64,000 bases of DNA from Streptomyces sp. RKAG293. Its GTDB lineage: Bacteria; Actinomycetota; Actinomycetes; Streptomycetales; Streptomycetaceae. Position numbers and translations under genes: made by a program. Within the stretch, counting starts at the first letter, position 1; every line of letters starts with the position of its first letter. The notes beneath the pieces were generated by a model. That model was not told the DNA's origin. It was given only the letters and a program-made list of their open reading frames with translations, and did not search any database. Below are positions 8,947 to 18,029 of this stretch, one piece after another. The DNA lies in contig NZ_JAJOZB010000001.1 in the NCBI RefSeq assembly GCF_023701745.1, forward strand, positions 2,672,501 through 2,736,500, given 5' to 3'.

Positions 8947-11615
8947 GCGCCGGCCATCTCGCGGCGCACCAGCTCCTCGACGCGCTCGCGCTCGCCCGGC
9001 GCGATCTCCACCACGATTTCGTCGTGCACCTGCAGGAGCATCCGCGAGGCCAGCTTCTCCTCGGTGAGCGCCTCACCGACCCGCAGCATCGCGAGCTTGA
9101 CGATGTCGGCGGCCGAGCCCTGGATCGGCGCGTTCAGCGCCATCCGCTCGGCCATCTCGCGGCGCTGCCGGTTGTCGCTGTTGAGGTCGGGCAGATAGCG
9201 GCGGCGGCCCAGCAGCGTCTCGGTGTAGCCGGTGCCGCGGGCCTCCTCCACGACGCGCTGCAGATAGTCCCGCACCCCGCCGAACCGCTCGAAGTAGGTG
9301 TCCATCAGCGCACCCGCCTCACCCGGGGAGATCCCCAGCTGCTGCGACAGGCCGAACGCGGACAGCCCGTAGGCCAGGCCGTACGACATGGCCTTGATCT
9401 TGCGGCGCATCTCCGCGTCCACCGCGTCCTTGGGGACGCTGAAGACGTGCGAGCCGACGGTGGTGTGCAGATCCTCGCCGGTGTTGAACGCGTCGATCAG
9501 GCCCGCGTCCTCCGACAGGTGGGCCATCACCCGCAGTTCGATCTGGCTGTAGTCCGCCGTCAGCAGCGACTCGAAGCCCTCGCCGACGACGAAGCCCCGC
9601 CGGATCTCCCGGCCCTCGTCGGTACGGACCGGCACGTTCTGCAGATTGGGGTCGGTGGACGACAGCCGGCCGGTGGCGGCCACGGTCTGGCTGAACGTGG
9701 TGTGGATCCGCCCGTCGGGCGCGATCGTCTTGATCAGACCCTCGACCGTCACCCGCAGCTTGGCCTGCTCCCGGTGGCGCAGCATGATCACCGGCAGCTC
9801 GTGGTCGGTCTGCGCGGCCAGCCACGCCAGGGCGTCGGCGTCCGTGGTGAACCCGGTCTTGGTCTTCTTGGTCTTCGGCAGGCCCAGCTCCCCGAACAGC
9901 ACCTCCTGGAGCTGCTTGGGCGAGCCGAGGTTGAACTCGTGGCCCACCGCGGCGTGCGCCTCGGCCACCGCCTGCTGCACGGCGTCGGCGAAGCGCTGCT
10001 CCAGCGCCTCCAGGTGCGCGCGGTCGGCCGCGATCCCGGACCGCTCCATGCGGGCGAGCAGCGCCGACGTCGGCAGCTCCACGTCCCGCAGCAGCCCCGT
10101 CGCGCCGTCCTGCTCCAGCCGGCCGGTGAACGCCGTGCCGAGGTCAAGGACCGTACGCGCCTGCGCCAGCAGCGCGTCCAGCGCGGCGGAGTCCTCCTGC
10201 TCCTCGCCGAACGCCAGCTGCCCGCTCTCGGCGCCGGCCGGTGCCAGCTCACGGCCCAGGTACTCCACCGACAGCGCGTCCAGGGCGAAGGAGCGGCGGC
10301 CGGGCTTGATCAGATAGGCGGCGAGCGCGGTGTCCATGCTGACGCCGGCCACGGTCCAGCCGTGCTCGGCGAAGACCCGCATCACGTTCTTCGCGTTGTG
10401 CAGCACCTTGGGGCGGGCGGCGTCCGCGATCCAGGACGCGAACACCTTCTCGTCCGCCTCGGCCAGCTGCGCGGGGTCGAACCACACCGCGGGCCCCTCG
10501 GCCCCGGCCAGCGCGACCTGGGTGACGGTGCCGGCGCCCAGCGCCCACGTGTCGACGGTGGCCATGCCGAGCGGCGCCGTGCCGTGCCCCTCCAGCCACT
10601 CCTGCAGGCCGCCTTCGGTCAGCTGCGCGCCCTCCACGGCGACGCCCTCGGCGACCTGCGCCTCTTCCTCCCGCGCGCCCGGGTCCACCGCGAACAGCCG
10701 GTCCCGGAAGTTCTGGTTACGGAACTCCAGGGCGTCCAGCACGATGTGCAGCGCATCGCGGTCGTACGCCGCGCGCTCCAGCTCCACCGGGCCGCACGGC
10801 AGCTCCACGTCGCGCACCATCTCGGTCAGCCGGCGGTTGAGCTTCACCGCGTCCAGGTGCGCGCGCAGGTTCTCCCCCGCCTTGCCCTTGACCTCGTCGG
10901 CCCGCTCCATCAGCGCCGCGAACGACCCGAACTGGGTGATCCACTTGGTGGCGGTCTTCTCCCCCACCCCGGGGATCCCCGGCAGGTTGTCCGACGGGTC
11001 GCCGCGCAGCGCCGCGAAGTCCGGGTACTGCGACGGCGACAGTCCGTACTTCTCCTCGACCTTCGCCGGGGTGAACCGGGTCAGCTCCGAGACGCCCTTG
11101 GTCGGGTACAGCACCGTCGTGTGCTCGCTGACGAGCTGGAACGCGTCCCGGTCACCGGTCACGATGAGGACGTCGAACCCCGCGGCCTCCGCCTGGGTGG
11201 CCAGCGTGGCGATGATGTCGTCCGCCTCGTACTTCTCCACCGCGAACCGCTTGACGCCCATCGCGTCCAGCAGCTCGCCGATCAGCTCCACCTGGCTGCG
11301 GAACTCGTCGGGGGTCTTCGAACGGGTCGCCTTGTACTCGGGGAACTCGTCGAACCGCCATGTCTTGCGCGAGACGTCGAAGGCGACGCCCAGATGCGTC
11401 GGCTTCTCGTCACGCAACGTGTTCGCCAGCATCGACGTGAAGCCGTACACGGCGTTCGTCGGCTGGCCGGTGGCGGTGTTGAAGTTCTCCACCGGCAGGG
11501 CGTAGAACGCCCGGTACGCCAGGGAGTGTCCGTCGAGCAGGAGCAGCCGCGGCCGGTCTCCCGCCGTGGATGCCGTGCCGGTCGCTGCGCTCGTCTTCGA
11601 TGCCTTTGCTGCCAC
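8877..11615 (-). CDS. polA: DNA polymerase I
   Basis: The 912-residue family A polymerase is used in repair and Okazaki fragment processing. The 5'-3' exonuclease domain is at about residues 20-300 (LLLLDGHSLAYRAFYALP; LRGDPSDNLPGIPGVGEKTA). The 3'-5' exonuclease-like domain is at about 320-510. The polymerase domain follows with motif A DYSQIELR (Asp688), motif B RRKIKAMSYGLAYG and motif C QVHDEIV (Asp865). The 3'-5' domain has ATVDTWALG where active enzymes have DxE, so proofreading is probably lost, as in other actinobacterial homologues. The start is GTG at 11615 because homology begins there; the frame is open far upstream. Confidence 0.96.
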   Translation of the reverse strand: MAAKASKTSAATGTASTAGDRPRLLLLDGHSLAYRAFYALPVENFNTATGQPTNAVYGFTSMLANTLRDEKPTHLGVAFDVSRKTWRFDEFPEYKATRSKTPDEFRSQVELIGELLDAMGVKRFAVEKYEADDIIATLATQAEAAGFDVLIVTGDRDAFQLVSEHTTVLYPTKGVSELTRFTPAKVEEKYGLSPSQYPDFAALRGDPSDNLPGIPGVGEKTATKWITQFGSFAALMERADEVKGKAGENLRAHLDAVKLNRRLTEMVRDVELPCGPVELERAAYDRDALHIVLDALEFRNQNFRDRLFAVDPGAREEEAQVAEGVAVEGAQLTEGGLQEWLEGHGTAPLGMATVDTWALGAGTVTQVALAGAEGPAVWFDPAQLAEADEKVFASWIADAARPKVLHNAKNVMRVFAEHGWTVAGVSMDTALAAYLIKPGRRSFALDALSVEYLGRELAPAGAESGQLAFGEEQEDSAALDALLAQARTVLDLGTAFTGRLEQDGATGLLRDVELPTSALLARMERSGIAADRAHLEALEQRFADAVQQAVAEAHAAVGHEFNLGSPKQLQEVLFGELGLPKTKKTKTGFTTDADALAWLAAQTDHELPVIMLRHREQAKLRVTVEGLIKTIAPDGRIHTTFSQTVAATGRLSSTDPNLQNVPVRTDEGREIRRGFVVGEGFESLLTADYSQIELRVMAHLSEDAGLIDAFNTGEDLHTTVGSHVFSVPKDAVDAEMRRKIKAMSYGLAYGLSAFGLSQQLGISPGEAGALMDTYFERFGGVRDYLQRVVEEARGTGYTETLLGRRRYLPDLNSDNRQRREMAERMALNAPIQGSAADIVKLAMLRVGEALTEEKLASRMLLQVHDEIVVEIAPGERERVEELVRREMAGAYPLRAPLDVSVGVGKDWESAAH

Positions 11616-11738
11616 GTCCTCGATACTCCCATGCCCCACTGACAAGCCCCGCCAAGCACCGTCAACCCCCGCCGGCGCCCGGCGGCCGACCCGGACGCGC
11701 CGGAGCGGCCGCCCCTCCCGCGTGGCAGGATCGGAGAC

Positions 11739-14027
11739 ATGGCAGCGAAACCCCCCGCGGGCGACCCGGTTCAGGACGCACCCGACGTCACAGCCCCGCA
11801 GCACGCCGCCGCGGGTCTGCCCGCGGTCGCGCACTCCCTGCGCATGGCCCAGCAGCAGATGGGCGTGCGCCGCACCGCGCTCACCCTGCTCAAGGTCAAC
11901 CAGAAGGACGGCTTCGACTGCCCCGGCTGCGCCTGGCCCGAGCCCGAGCACCGGCACAAGGCGGAGTTCTGCGAGAACGGCGCCAAGGCCGTCGCCGAAG
12001 AGGCGACACTGCGCCGGGTCACCCCCGACTTCTTCGCCGAGCACCCGGTCTCCGACCTGGCGCGGCGCAGCGGCTACTGGCTGGGCCAGCAGGGCCGGCT
12101 CACCCAGCCGATGTACCTGGCGGAAGGCGCCGACCACTACGTGCCGGTGCCCTGGGAGCGGGCCTTCGACATCGTCGCGCAGGAGCTGCACGCGCTCGCG
12201 TCGCCCGACGAGGCCGTGTTCTACACCTCGGGGCGCACCAGCAACGAGGCCGCGTTCCTCTACCAGCTCTTCGCCCGCCGGCTGGGCACCAACAACCTGC
12301 CGGACTGCTCCAACATGTGCCACGAGTCCTCGGGCTCCGCGCTCACCGAGACCATCGGCGTCGGCAAGGGCAGCGTGCTGCTGGAGGACCTGTACCGCGC
12401 CGACCTCATCATCGTCGCCGGGCAGAACCCGGGCACCAACCACCCCCGGATGCTCTCCGCCCTGGAGAAGGCCAAGCAGCAGGGCGCGAAGATCGTCACC
12501 GTCAATCCGCTGCCCGAAGCGGGCCTGGAGCGCTTCAAGAACCCGCAGAACGCCCGCGGCCTCGCCGGCTCCGGCACCGCGCTGACCGATCTGTTCCTGC
12601 AGATCCGGCTCGGCGGGGACCAGGCGCTGTTCCGCGCCCTGAACCGGATGCTGGTCGAAGCCGGCGCCGTCGACCGGCCCTTCATCGACGAGCACACCCA
12701 CGGCTACGAGGAGTTCGCCGCCACCGCGCGCACCACCGACTGGGACGAGGTGCTGCGCGCCACCGGCCTGGAGCGCGCGGAGATCGACCGGCTGCTCGCC
12801 CTGGTCCTGGACGCGAAGAGCGTCGTGGTGTGCTGGGCGATGGGCCTGACCCAGCACAAGCACGCCGTCCCCACCATCAAGGAAGTCGTCAACTTCCTGC
12901 TGCTGCGCGGCAACATCGGCCGCCCCGGCGCCGGGGTGTGCCCGGTGCGCGGCCACAGCAACGTGCAGGGCGACCGCACCATGGGCATCTTCGAACGCCC
13001 CGCCCCCGCCTTCCTCGACGCCCTGGAGAAGGAGTTCGGCTTCGCCCCGCCGCGCGAGCACGGCCTCGACGTCGTCCGCGCCATCCGCGCGCTGCGCGAC
13101 GGCACCGCGAAGGTCTTCTTCGCCATGGGCGGCAACTTCGTGGCCGCCTCCCCCGACACCGCCGTCACCGAGGCCGCGATGCGCAACGCGGCCCTGACCG
13201 TGCACGTGTCGACGAAGCTCAACCGCTCGCACGTCATCACCGGATCGCGCGCCCTGATCCTGCCCACCCTGGGACGCACCGAGAAGGACACCCAGGCGGG
13301 CGGCGACCAGTTCGTCACCGTCGAGGACTCCATGGGCATGGTGCACGCCTCACACGGCGCCCTGCGGCCCGCCTCCCCGCACCTGCTGTCGGAGACCGCG
13401 ATCGTCTGCCGGCTCGCCCGCGCCACCTTCGGCGACGACACCGCCGTCCCGTGGGCCGCGCTCGAAGCCGACTACGACCTGGTGCGCGACCGGATATCCC
13501 GCGTCGTGCCCGGCTTCGACGACTTCAACACCAAGGTCCGGCACCCCGGCGGCTTCACCCTGCCGCACGCACCGCGCGACACCCGCACCTTCCCCACCGC
13601 CACCGGCAAGGCCAACTTCACCACGTCACCGGTCGAGTACCCGGCCGTCCCCGAGGGCCGGCTGCTGCTGCAGACACTGCGCTCGCACGACCAGTACAAC
13701 ACCACGATCTACGGCCTCGACGACCGCTACCGGGGCATCAAGGGCGGCCGCCGCGTCGTCATGGTCAACCCCGCGGACGCGGAAGCCCTCGGGCTGCCCG
13801 ACGGCTCCTACGCCGACCTCGTCGGCGAGTGGACCGACGGCACGGAACGCCGCGCCGACGGCTTCCGGGTGGTGCACTACCCGACCCCGCGCGGCTGCGC
13901 CGCCGCCTACTACCCCGAGACGAACGTCCTCGTCCCGCTCGACCACACGGCGGACACCAGCAACACCCCGGCGTCGAAGTCAGTGGTCGTCCGCCTGGAG
14001 CGGACGGCCCCGGTGCACGGATCGTGA
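11739..14027 (+). CDS. FdhF/YdeP-family molybdopterin oxidoreductase
   Basis: The 762-residue protein belongs to the molybdopterin oxidoreductase superfamily, YdeP branch. Seen: a Cys cluster near the N-terminus (Cys61, Cys64, Cys78 in CPGCAW and AEFCENG), CSNMCHESSG, the cofactor-binding segments AGQNPGTNHPR and LLRGNIGRPGAGVCPVRGHSN, and a C-terminal molydop-binding domain beginning LLLQTLRSHDQYNTT. The family name suggests formate dehydrogenase, but substrates are largely unproven; E. coli YdeP is linked to acid resistance. It stands alone here with no electron-transfer partner. It is divergent from polA, with 123 bases between the starts. Confidence 0.9.
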   Translation: MAAKPPAGDPVQDAPDVTAPQHAAAGLPAVAHSLRMAQQQMGVRRTALTLLKVNQKDGFDCPGCAWPEPEHRHKAEFCENGAKAVAEEATLRRVTPDFFAEHPVSDLARRSGYWLGQQGRLTQPMYLAEGADHYVPVPWERAFDIVAQELHALASPDEAVFYTSGRTSNEAAFLYQLFARRLGTNNLPDCSNMCHESSGSALTETIGVGKGSVLLEDLYRADLIIVAGQNPGTNHPRMLSALEKAKQQGAKIVTVNPLPEAGLERFKNPQNARGLAGSGTALTDLFLQIRLGGDQALFRALNRMLVEAGAVDRPFIDEHTHGYEEFAATARTTDWDEVLRATGLERAEIDRLLALVLDAKSVVVCWAMGLTQHKHAVPTIKEVVNFLLLRGNIGRPGAGVCPVRGHSNVQGDRTMGIFERPAPAFLDALEKEFGFAPPREHGLDVVRAIRALRDGTAKVFFAMGGNFVAASPDTAVTEAAMRNAALTVHVSTKLNRSHVITGSRALILPTLGRTEKDTQAGGDQFVTVEDSMGMVHASHGALRPASPHLLSETAIVCRLARATFGDDTAVPWAALEADYDLVRDRISRVVPGFDDFNTKVRHPGGFTLPHAPRDTRTFPTATGKANFTTSPVEYPAVPEGRLLLQTLRSHDQYNTTIYGLDDRYRGIKGGRRVVMVNPADAEALGLPDGSYADLVGEWTDGTERRADGFRVVHYPTPRGCAAAYYPETNVLVPLDHTADTSNTPASKSVVVRLERTAPVHGS

Positions 14028-14110
14028 CTACCGTCAGGTAGAAAGTTGAGCCGTACACCGATTCACTGATCCACCGACACCACCGAACGATGACGATCGG
14101 AGCCGGCCGC

Positions 14111-14584
14111 ATGGGCGAGCAGACGAGCACGCAGTTCCCGCAGGAGATCCTGGCGCAGTGGTCCGGCCTCGGCCTCGACCTGCCCGCCCTGTTCTCGGCC
14201 GGCCACCTCGGTGACCGCATGAGCATCCAGATCACCGAGGCGTCCCCCGACCGGGTCGTCGGCACCATGCCCGTCGAGGGCAACACCCAGCCCTACGGCC
14301 TGCTGCACGGCGGCGCCTCCGCCGTCCTCGCCGAGACGCTGGGCTCCGTCGGCGCGATGCTGCACGGCGGTCCCGGCAAACTCGCCGTCGGCGTGGACCT
14401 GAACGCCACGCACCACCGCGGCATCCGCTCCGGCAACGTCACCGGCGTCGCCACCCCCGTCCACCGCGGCCGCTCCTCCGCCACCTACGAGGTCGTCATC
14501 ACCGACGAGAACGGCAAGCGGGTCTGTACCGCCCGCCTCACCTGCATGCTGCGCCCCGCCAGCCCCGGCGCCACCACGACCTGA
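14111..14584 (+). CDS. PaaI-type hotdog-fold thioesterase
   Basis: The 157-residue protein has the hotdog thioesterase core. The NTQPYGLLHGGASAVLAETL segment carries the HGG loop and the catalytic-type acidic residue found in PaaI/YbgC-like acyl-CoA thioesterases, followed by VGVDLNATHHRGIRSGNV. It should hydrolyse an acyl- or aryl-CoA, but the substrate is not readable. I place the start at 14111 because GGAG lies 9 bases before it; an ATG 21 bases upstream in the same frame lacks such a site. The gap to the oxidoreductase upstream is short, so the two may form an operon. Confidence 0.85.
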   Translation: MGEQTSTQFPQEILAQWSGLGLDLPALFSAGHLGDRMSIQITEASPDRVVGTMPVEGNTQPYGLLHGGASAVLAETLGSVGAMLHGGPGKLAVGVDLNATHHRGIRSGNVTGVATPVHRGRSSATYEVVITDENGKRVCTARLTCMLRPASPGATTT

Positions 14585-14592
14585 CCCACCGG

Positions 14593-14623
14593 CCGGGCCC
14601 GCACCGTTGTCGCGCGGGCCCGG
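14593..14623 (+). terminator. terminator after the thioesterase gene
   Basis: A perfect 10-bp inverted repeat (14593-14602 with 14614-14623) has an 11-base loop and lies just past the stop codon. A short T-run (TTTT) follows about 12 bases later. Confidence 0.6.
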
Positions 14624-14654
14624 AGGCCCTAGCGTTTTCGGCAGGGGGGCGGCC

Positions 14655-14825
14655 ATGGCGGCAGCAGGGATCCGGCACGCGCGGCACCGCCGCGCGCCCG
14701 CGCCCGTCCGCACCGCCTTACTCGCCGTCACCTACCGGGCCGGGCGCCGGTCCGTCCGCACCAGGGACGGCGGGCCGGACCGCCGGCACGTTCCCCCTGG
14801 TCGCACCGGGGGCCGGGCGCGGTGA
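14655..14825 (+). CDS. small Arg-rich protein, start-coupled to the next gene
   Basis: A 56-codon reading frame with a strong Shine-Dalgarno (AGGGGGG, 5 bases before the ATG). Its stop TGA overlaps the GTG start of the following gene (GTGA). The predicted peptide is Arg-rich (MAAAGIRHARHRRAPAP and a RAGRRS segment) with no recognisable domain. The ribosome binding site and 4-base overlap argue that it is translated. The arginine-heavy, low-complexity composition, which any frame in GC-rich DNA can produce, argues for caution. Confidence 0.4.
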   Translation: MAAAGIRHARHRRAPAPVRTALLAVTYRAGRRSVRTRDGGPDRRHVPPGRTGGRAR

Positions 14826-15463
14826 GCGGCATCGGCCCGGTGGAGGGCCCCGCCACCGGCACACCCACCACCAACTCCCCCCGCCCGGGCGGATATTGGG
14901 CCGTCCGCTGGGAAGTACGCCGGGCCGCGCTGTCCGACCGGGGCCGCCGTACGGTGCTGGCCGCCACCGCGGCCCTGTGCGTCATCGCGGTCATCGCCCT
15001 GGGCCATGCGATGCGCACCCCGGAGCCGGTGCCGGACCCCGGCCCATGGCCTGCGCAGGTCACCTACATCGCCTACGAGTCGGGACATCCGCCGCCCATG
15101 TCCCCCGCCGGGTCCGGGGTGTTCCGTTTCACCGTGACCGTGCGGGAGGGAACTGCGGTGACGATTCTCGGCGTTACTCCCTCATTCGAGGGACTCAGTG
15201 CCGAAATCGCCCCCTCGGTCCCATTGACCCTTAAGCAGGGAACAACGCGGCACATCACGATAAAGATGACCGTGCACAAATGCGCGGGGCTGCCGCTGGA
15301 CGTGGATCTTCCCTTCCTCGACGTAACGCTGCGTAACACGCGCGCAATACAGAATCAGAGCTTCATCTTCGGCGGCGGCTATCCCCGCGACCTCTCCGCA
15401 TTCCTGCACCGAATCTGCCGGCCAGGACCCGCCCGCGGCACTTCCACCACTTCCATCCCGTAG
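14822..15463 (+). CDS. membrane-anchored protein upstream of the liv operon
   Basis: The 213-residue protein has a Pro/Gly-rich N-terminal 35 residues, one hydrophobic helix (VLAATAALCVIAVIALGHAM), and an outside domain rich in beta-type sequence with the conserved-looking end LPFLDVTLRNTRAIQNQSFIFGGGYPRDLS. I recall Streptomyces homologues at this position annotated as Tat pathway signal domain proteins; no function is known. Codon use is less GC-biased in the second half (for example GAAATCGCC and CATAAAATG-like stretches). The GTG start overlaps the preceding small frame's stop. Confidence 0.65.
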   Translation: MSGIGPVEGPATGTPTTNSPRPGGYWAVRWEVRRAALSDRGRRTVLAATAALCVIAVIALGHAMRTPEPVPDPGPWPAQVTYIAYESGHPPPMSPAGSGVFRFTVTVREGTAVTILGVTPSFEGLSAEIAPSVPLTLKQGTTRHITIKMTVHKCAGLPLDVDLPFLDVTLRNTRAIQNQSFIFGGGYPRDLSAFLHRICRPGPARGTSTTSIP

Positions 15464-15736
15464 CGGAAGTGCGGGTTCTCGCTATCCGGACAACGCCATA
15501 AAACATGCGGACAGGGGGGCAAAACACCGCAAACCGCCCAAGGAACCTCAACAAAACCTCAAGAGTTTCCATCCGGCATAACAAGACAGTCACACTCTTC
15601 CCGCACCGCTGCCCGAGTTCCCCACACAGGCCTAGAGTCACGGCCAGTCACCGCGCCACCGGATTCGCCAGTTCGGGTTCCAGCGCACGACTCGGCCTCT
15701 CACCAGAGCAGGCCGCGCCTGGGGAAAGGACTGATC

Positions 15737-16969
15737 GTGCGACACCGTTCCTTGCTGCTACTGACCTCCGTGCTCACCACTGGGGCCCTCACACTTACCG
15801 CCTGCGGATCCCGCAGCGACGACAGCAAGAAGGGCGACGACGGCGCCAACACCACCGTCGTCATCGGCGTCGACGCCCCCCTGACCGGCGACCTGTCCGC
15901 GCTGGGCCAGGGCATCAAGAACTCCGTCGAGCTCGCCGCCAACACGGCGAACAAGACCAAAGAGGTTCCGGGCGTCACGTTCAAGATCCAGGCGCTGGAC
16001 GACCAGGGCAAGCCCGGCCCCGGCCAGCAGAACGCCACCAAGCTCGTCGGTGACAACACCGTCGCCGGAGTCGTCGGCCCGCTGAACTCCTCCGTCGCCC
16101 AGTCGATGCAGAAGATCTTCGACGGCGCGAACCTCGTCGAGGTCTCCCCCGCCAACACGAACCCGTCCCTGACCCAGGGCGAGAAGTGGGCCACGGGCAC
16201 CAAGGCCCGCCCGTTCAAGTCGTACTTCCGCACCGCGACCACGGACGCCATCCAGGGCCCGTTCGCCGCGCAGTACCTCTTCGGCGAGGCGAAGAAGACC
16301 AAGGTCTACGTCATCGACGACCAGAAGACCTACGGTGCCGGCCTCGCCGCCACCTTCACCGGCGAGTTCACCAAGCTCGGCGGCAAGGTCGTCGGCACCG
16401 CCCACGTCAACCCCGACGACCGCGACTTCAACGCCATCGTCACCAAGGTCAAGGCCGCCGGCGCCGAAGCGGTCTACTACGGCGGCGAATACCCCGCCGC
16501 CGGCCCGCTGAGCCAGCAGCTCAAGGACAACGGCGTCGCCATCCCGCTCATGGGCGGCGACGGCATGTACAGCGCCGACTACGTCAAGCTGAACAAGAAG
16601 GCCGAGGGCGACCTCGCCACCTCGGTCGGCGCGCCCGTCGAGACCCTCCCGTCCGCGAAGAAGTTCGTCGCCGACTACGCGGCCGCCGGCTACAAGCAGG
16701 CCTTCGAGGCGTACGGCGGCTACTCCTACGACTCCGCCTGGGCCATCATCCAGGCCGTCAAGACCGTCATGAACGACAACGGCGGCAAGCTCCCGTCCGA
16801 TTCGCGCGCGAAGATCACCGCGGCCATGTCCAAGGTCTCCTTCAACGGCGTGACCGGCACCGTCTCCTTCGACGAGTTCGGCGACACCACCAACAAGCAG
16901 CTCACCGTGTACCAGGTCAAGGGCGGCAAGTGGGCACCGATCAAGAGCGGCGTGTTCAACCAGAGCTGA
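15737..16969 (+). CDS. branched-chain amino acid ABC transporter, substrate-binding lipoprotein
   Basis: The 410-residue periplasmic-binding-type lipoprotein captures Leu/Ile/Val-type substrates outside the membrane. A signal peptide ends in the lipobox LTAC, with Cys23 as the lipidation site. The mature part starts with VVIGVDAPLTGDLSALGQGI, characteristic of the Leu/Ile/Val-binding family, and continues through two lobes (SQQLKDNGVAIPLMGGDGM; YGGYSYDSAWAII). The start is GTG, with GGGGAAAGGA upstream. The 270-base region before it is unusually A-rich for this genome and probably carries the operon promoter. The permease genes follow after a hairpin. Confidence 0.93.
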   Translation: MRHRSLLLLTSVLTTGALTLTACGSRSDDSKKGDDGANTTVVIGVDAPLTGDLSALGQGIKNSVELAANTANKTKEVPGVTFKIQALDDQGKPGPGQQNATKLVGDNTVAGVVGPLNSSVAQSMQKIFDGANLVEVSPANTNPSLTQGEKWATGTKARPFKSYFRTATTDAIQGPFAAQYLFGEAKKTKVYVIDDQKTYGAGLAATFTGEFTKLGGKVVGTAHVNPDDRDFNAIVTKVKAAGAEAVYYGGEYPAAGPLSQQLKDNGVAIPLMGGDGMYSADYVKLNKKAEGDLATSVGAPVETLPSAKKFVADYAAAGYKQAFEAYGGYSYDSAWAIIQAVKTVMNDNGGKLPSDSRAKITAAMSKVSFNGVTGTVSFDEFGDTTNKQLTVYQVKGGKWAPIKSGVFNQS

Positions 16970-17032
16970 TCACCCGCCGATCAACGACCGACCCGCACCA
17001 GATCCACCGCAGCACCCCCCTGTAAGTACGCA

Positions 17033-17070
17033 CCGGCCGCGCGGACCCGTCACCAGCGCCGCGCGGCCGG
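17033..17070 (+). terminator. intra-operon hairpin after the liv binding-protein gene
   Basis: A perfect 12-bp inverted repeat (17033-17044 with 17059-17070) with a 14-base loop lies between the binding-protein gene and livH. Such hairpins often protect or partly end the message, so that the binding protein is made in excess over the membrane parts. That role is inferred here. Confidence 0.55.
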
Positions 17071-17102
17071 GCGTATCCGTCCCACTCCACGGAGGCCCTG
17101 CG

Positions 17103-18029
17103 GTGCACGAACTGCCGCAACAGCTGGCCAACGGCCTGATACTCGGCGCGTTGTACGGACTGATAGCAATCGGCTACACGATGGTCTACGGCATCGTCCA
17201 GCTGATCAACTTCGCCCATGGCGAGATCTTCATGATCGGGGGATTCGGCGCCCTCACCGCGTTCCTCGTCCTTCCCACCGGCACCGCCCTCTGGGTCGCA
17301 CTCCCCCTCATGATCGTCGGAGGCATCGTCTGCTCCGTCCTCGTCGCCGTCGCCGCCGAACGGTTCGCCTACCGGCCACTGCGCAACGCCCCCCGGCTCG
17401 CGCCGCTCATCACCGCGATCGGCCTGTCCATCGCCCTCCAGCAGGCCATCTGGAAGTGGTACCCCGACGCGAACAAGGACCACCCCTTCCCGCGCTTCTC
17501 GGGTGACCCCTTCCACGTCGGCAGCGTCACCATCCAGCGCGGCACGATCTTCCTGCTCATCGCAGCCCCGGTCTGCATGCTCGCCCTGGGCCTGTTCGTC
17601 GCCAAGACCCGCATGGGCCGCGGCATGCAGGCGACCAGCCAGGACCCCGACACCGCCAAGCTGATGGGCATCAACACCGACCGCATCATCGTCATGGCCT
17701 TCGCCATCGGTGCCGCGTTCGCCGCCGTCGCAGCCGTCGCCTACGGGCTCAAGGACGGCCAGATCAGCTACCGCATGGGCTTCCTCATGGGCCTCAAGGC
17801 CTTCACCGCGGCAGTACTCGGCGGCATCGGCAACATCTACGGCGCCATGCTCGGCGGCATCACCCTCGGCATCGCCGAAGCGCTCGCCACCGGCTACATC
17901 GACAACATTCCCGGCATGGGCGAATTCGGCTCCGCCTGGAAGGACGTCTGGGCCTTCGTCCTGCTCATCCTCGTCCTGCTGATCCGGCCCCAGGGCCTGC
18001 TCGGCGAACGCGTCGCGGATCGGGCGTGA
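17103..18029 (+). CDS. livH: branched-chain amino acid ABC transporter permease LivH
   Basis: The 308-residue integral membrane protein has about eight hydrophobic helices. It begins with the family pattern QQLANGLILGALYGLIAIGYTMVYGI and ends with the EAA-type cytoplasmic loop region (GLKAFTAAVLGGIGNIYGAMLGG) that contacts the ATPases. The start is GTG, preceded by GGAGG at a suitable distance. Its stop overlaps the start region of livM (GTGA). It forms the transmembrane channel with LivM. Confidence 0.93.
   Translation: MHELPQQLANGLILGALYGLIAIGYTMVYGIVQLINFAHGEIFMIGGFGALTAFLVLPTGTALWVALPLMIVGGIVCSVLVAVAAERFAYRPLRNAPRLAPLITAIGLSIALQQAIWKWYPDANKDHPFPRFSGDPFHVGSVTIQRGTIFLLIAAPVCMLALGLFVAKTRMGRGMQATSQDPDTAKLMGINTDRIIVMAFAIGAAFAAVAAVAYGLKDGQISYRMGFLMGLKAFTAAVLGGIGNIYGAMLGGITLGIAEALATGYIDNIPGMGEFGSAWKDVWAFVLLILVLLIRPQGLLGERVADRA

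Noticed and set aside
8070..11642. Very long plus-strand open frame (about 1190 codons) opposite DUF4184 and polA
   Set aside because: The product is Arg/Gln/His/Val-rich shadow sequence of polA on the other strand. The real genes there have complete motifs and proper starts.
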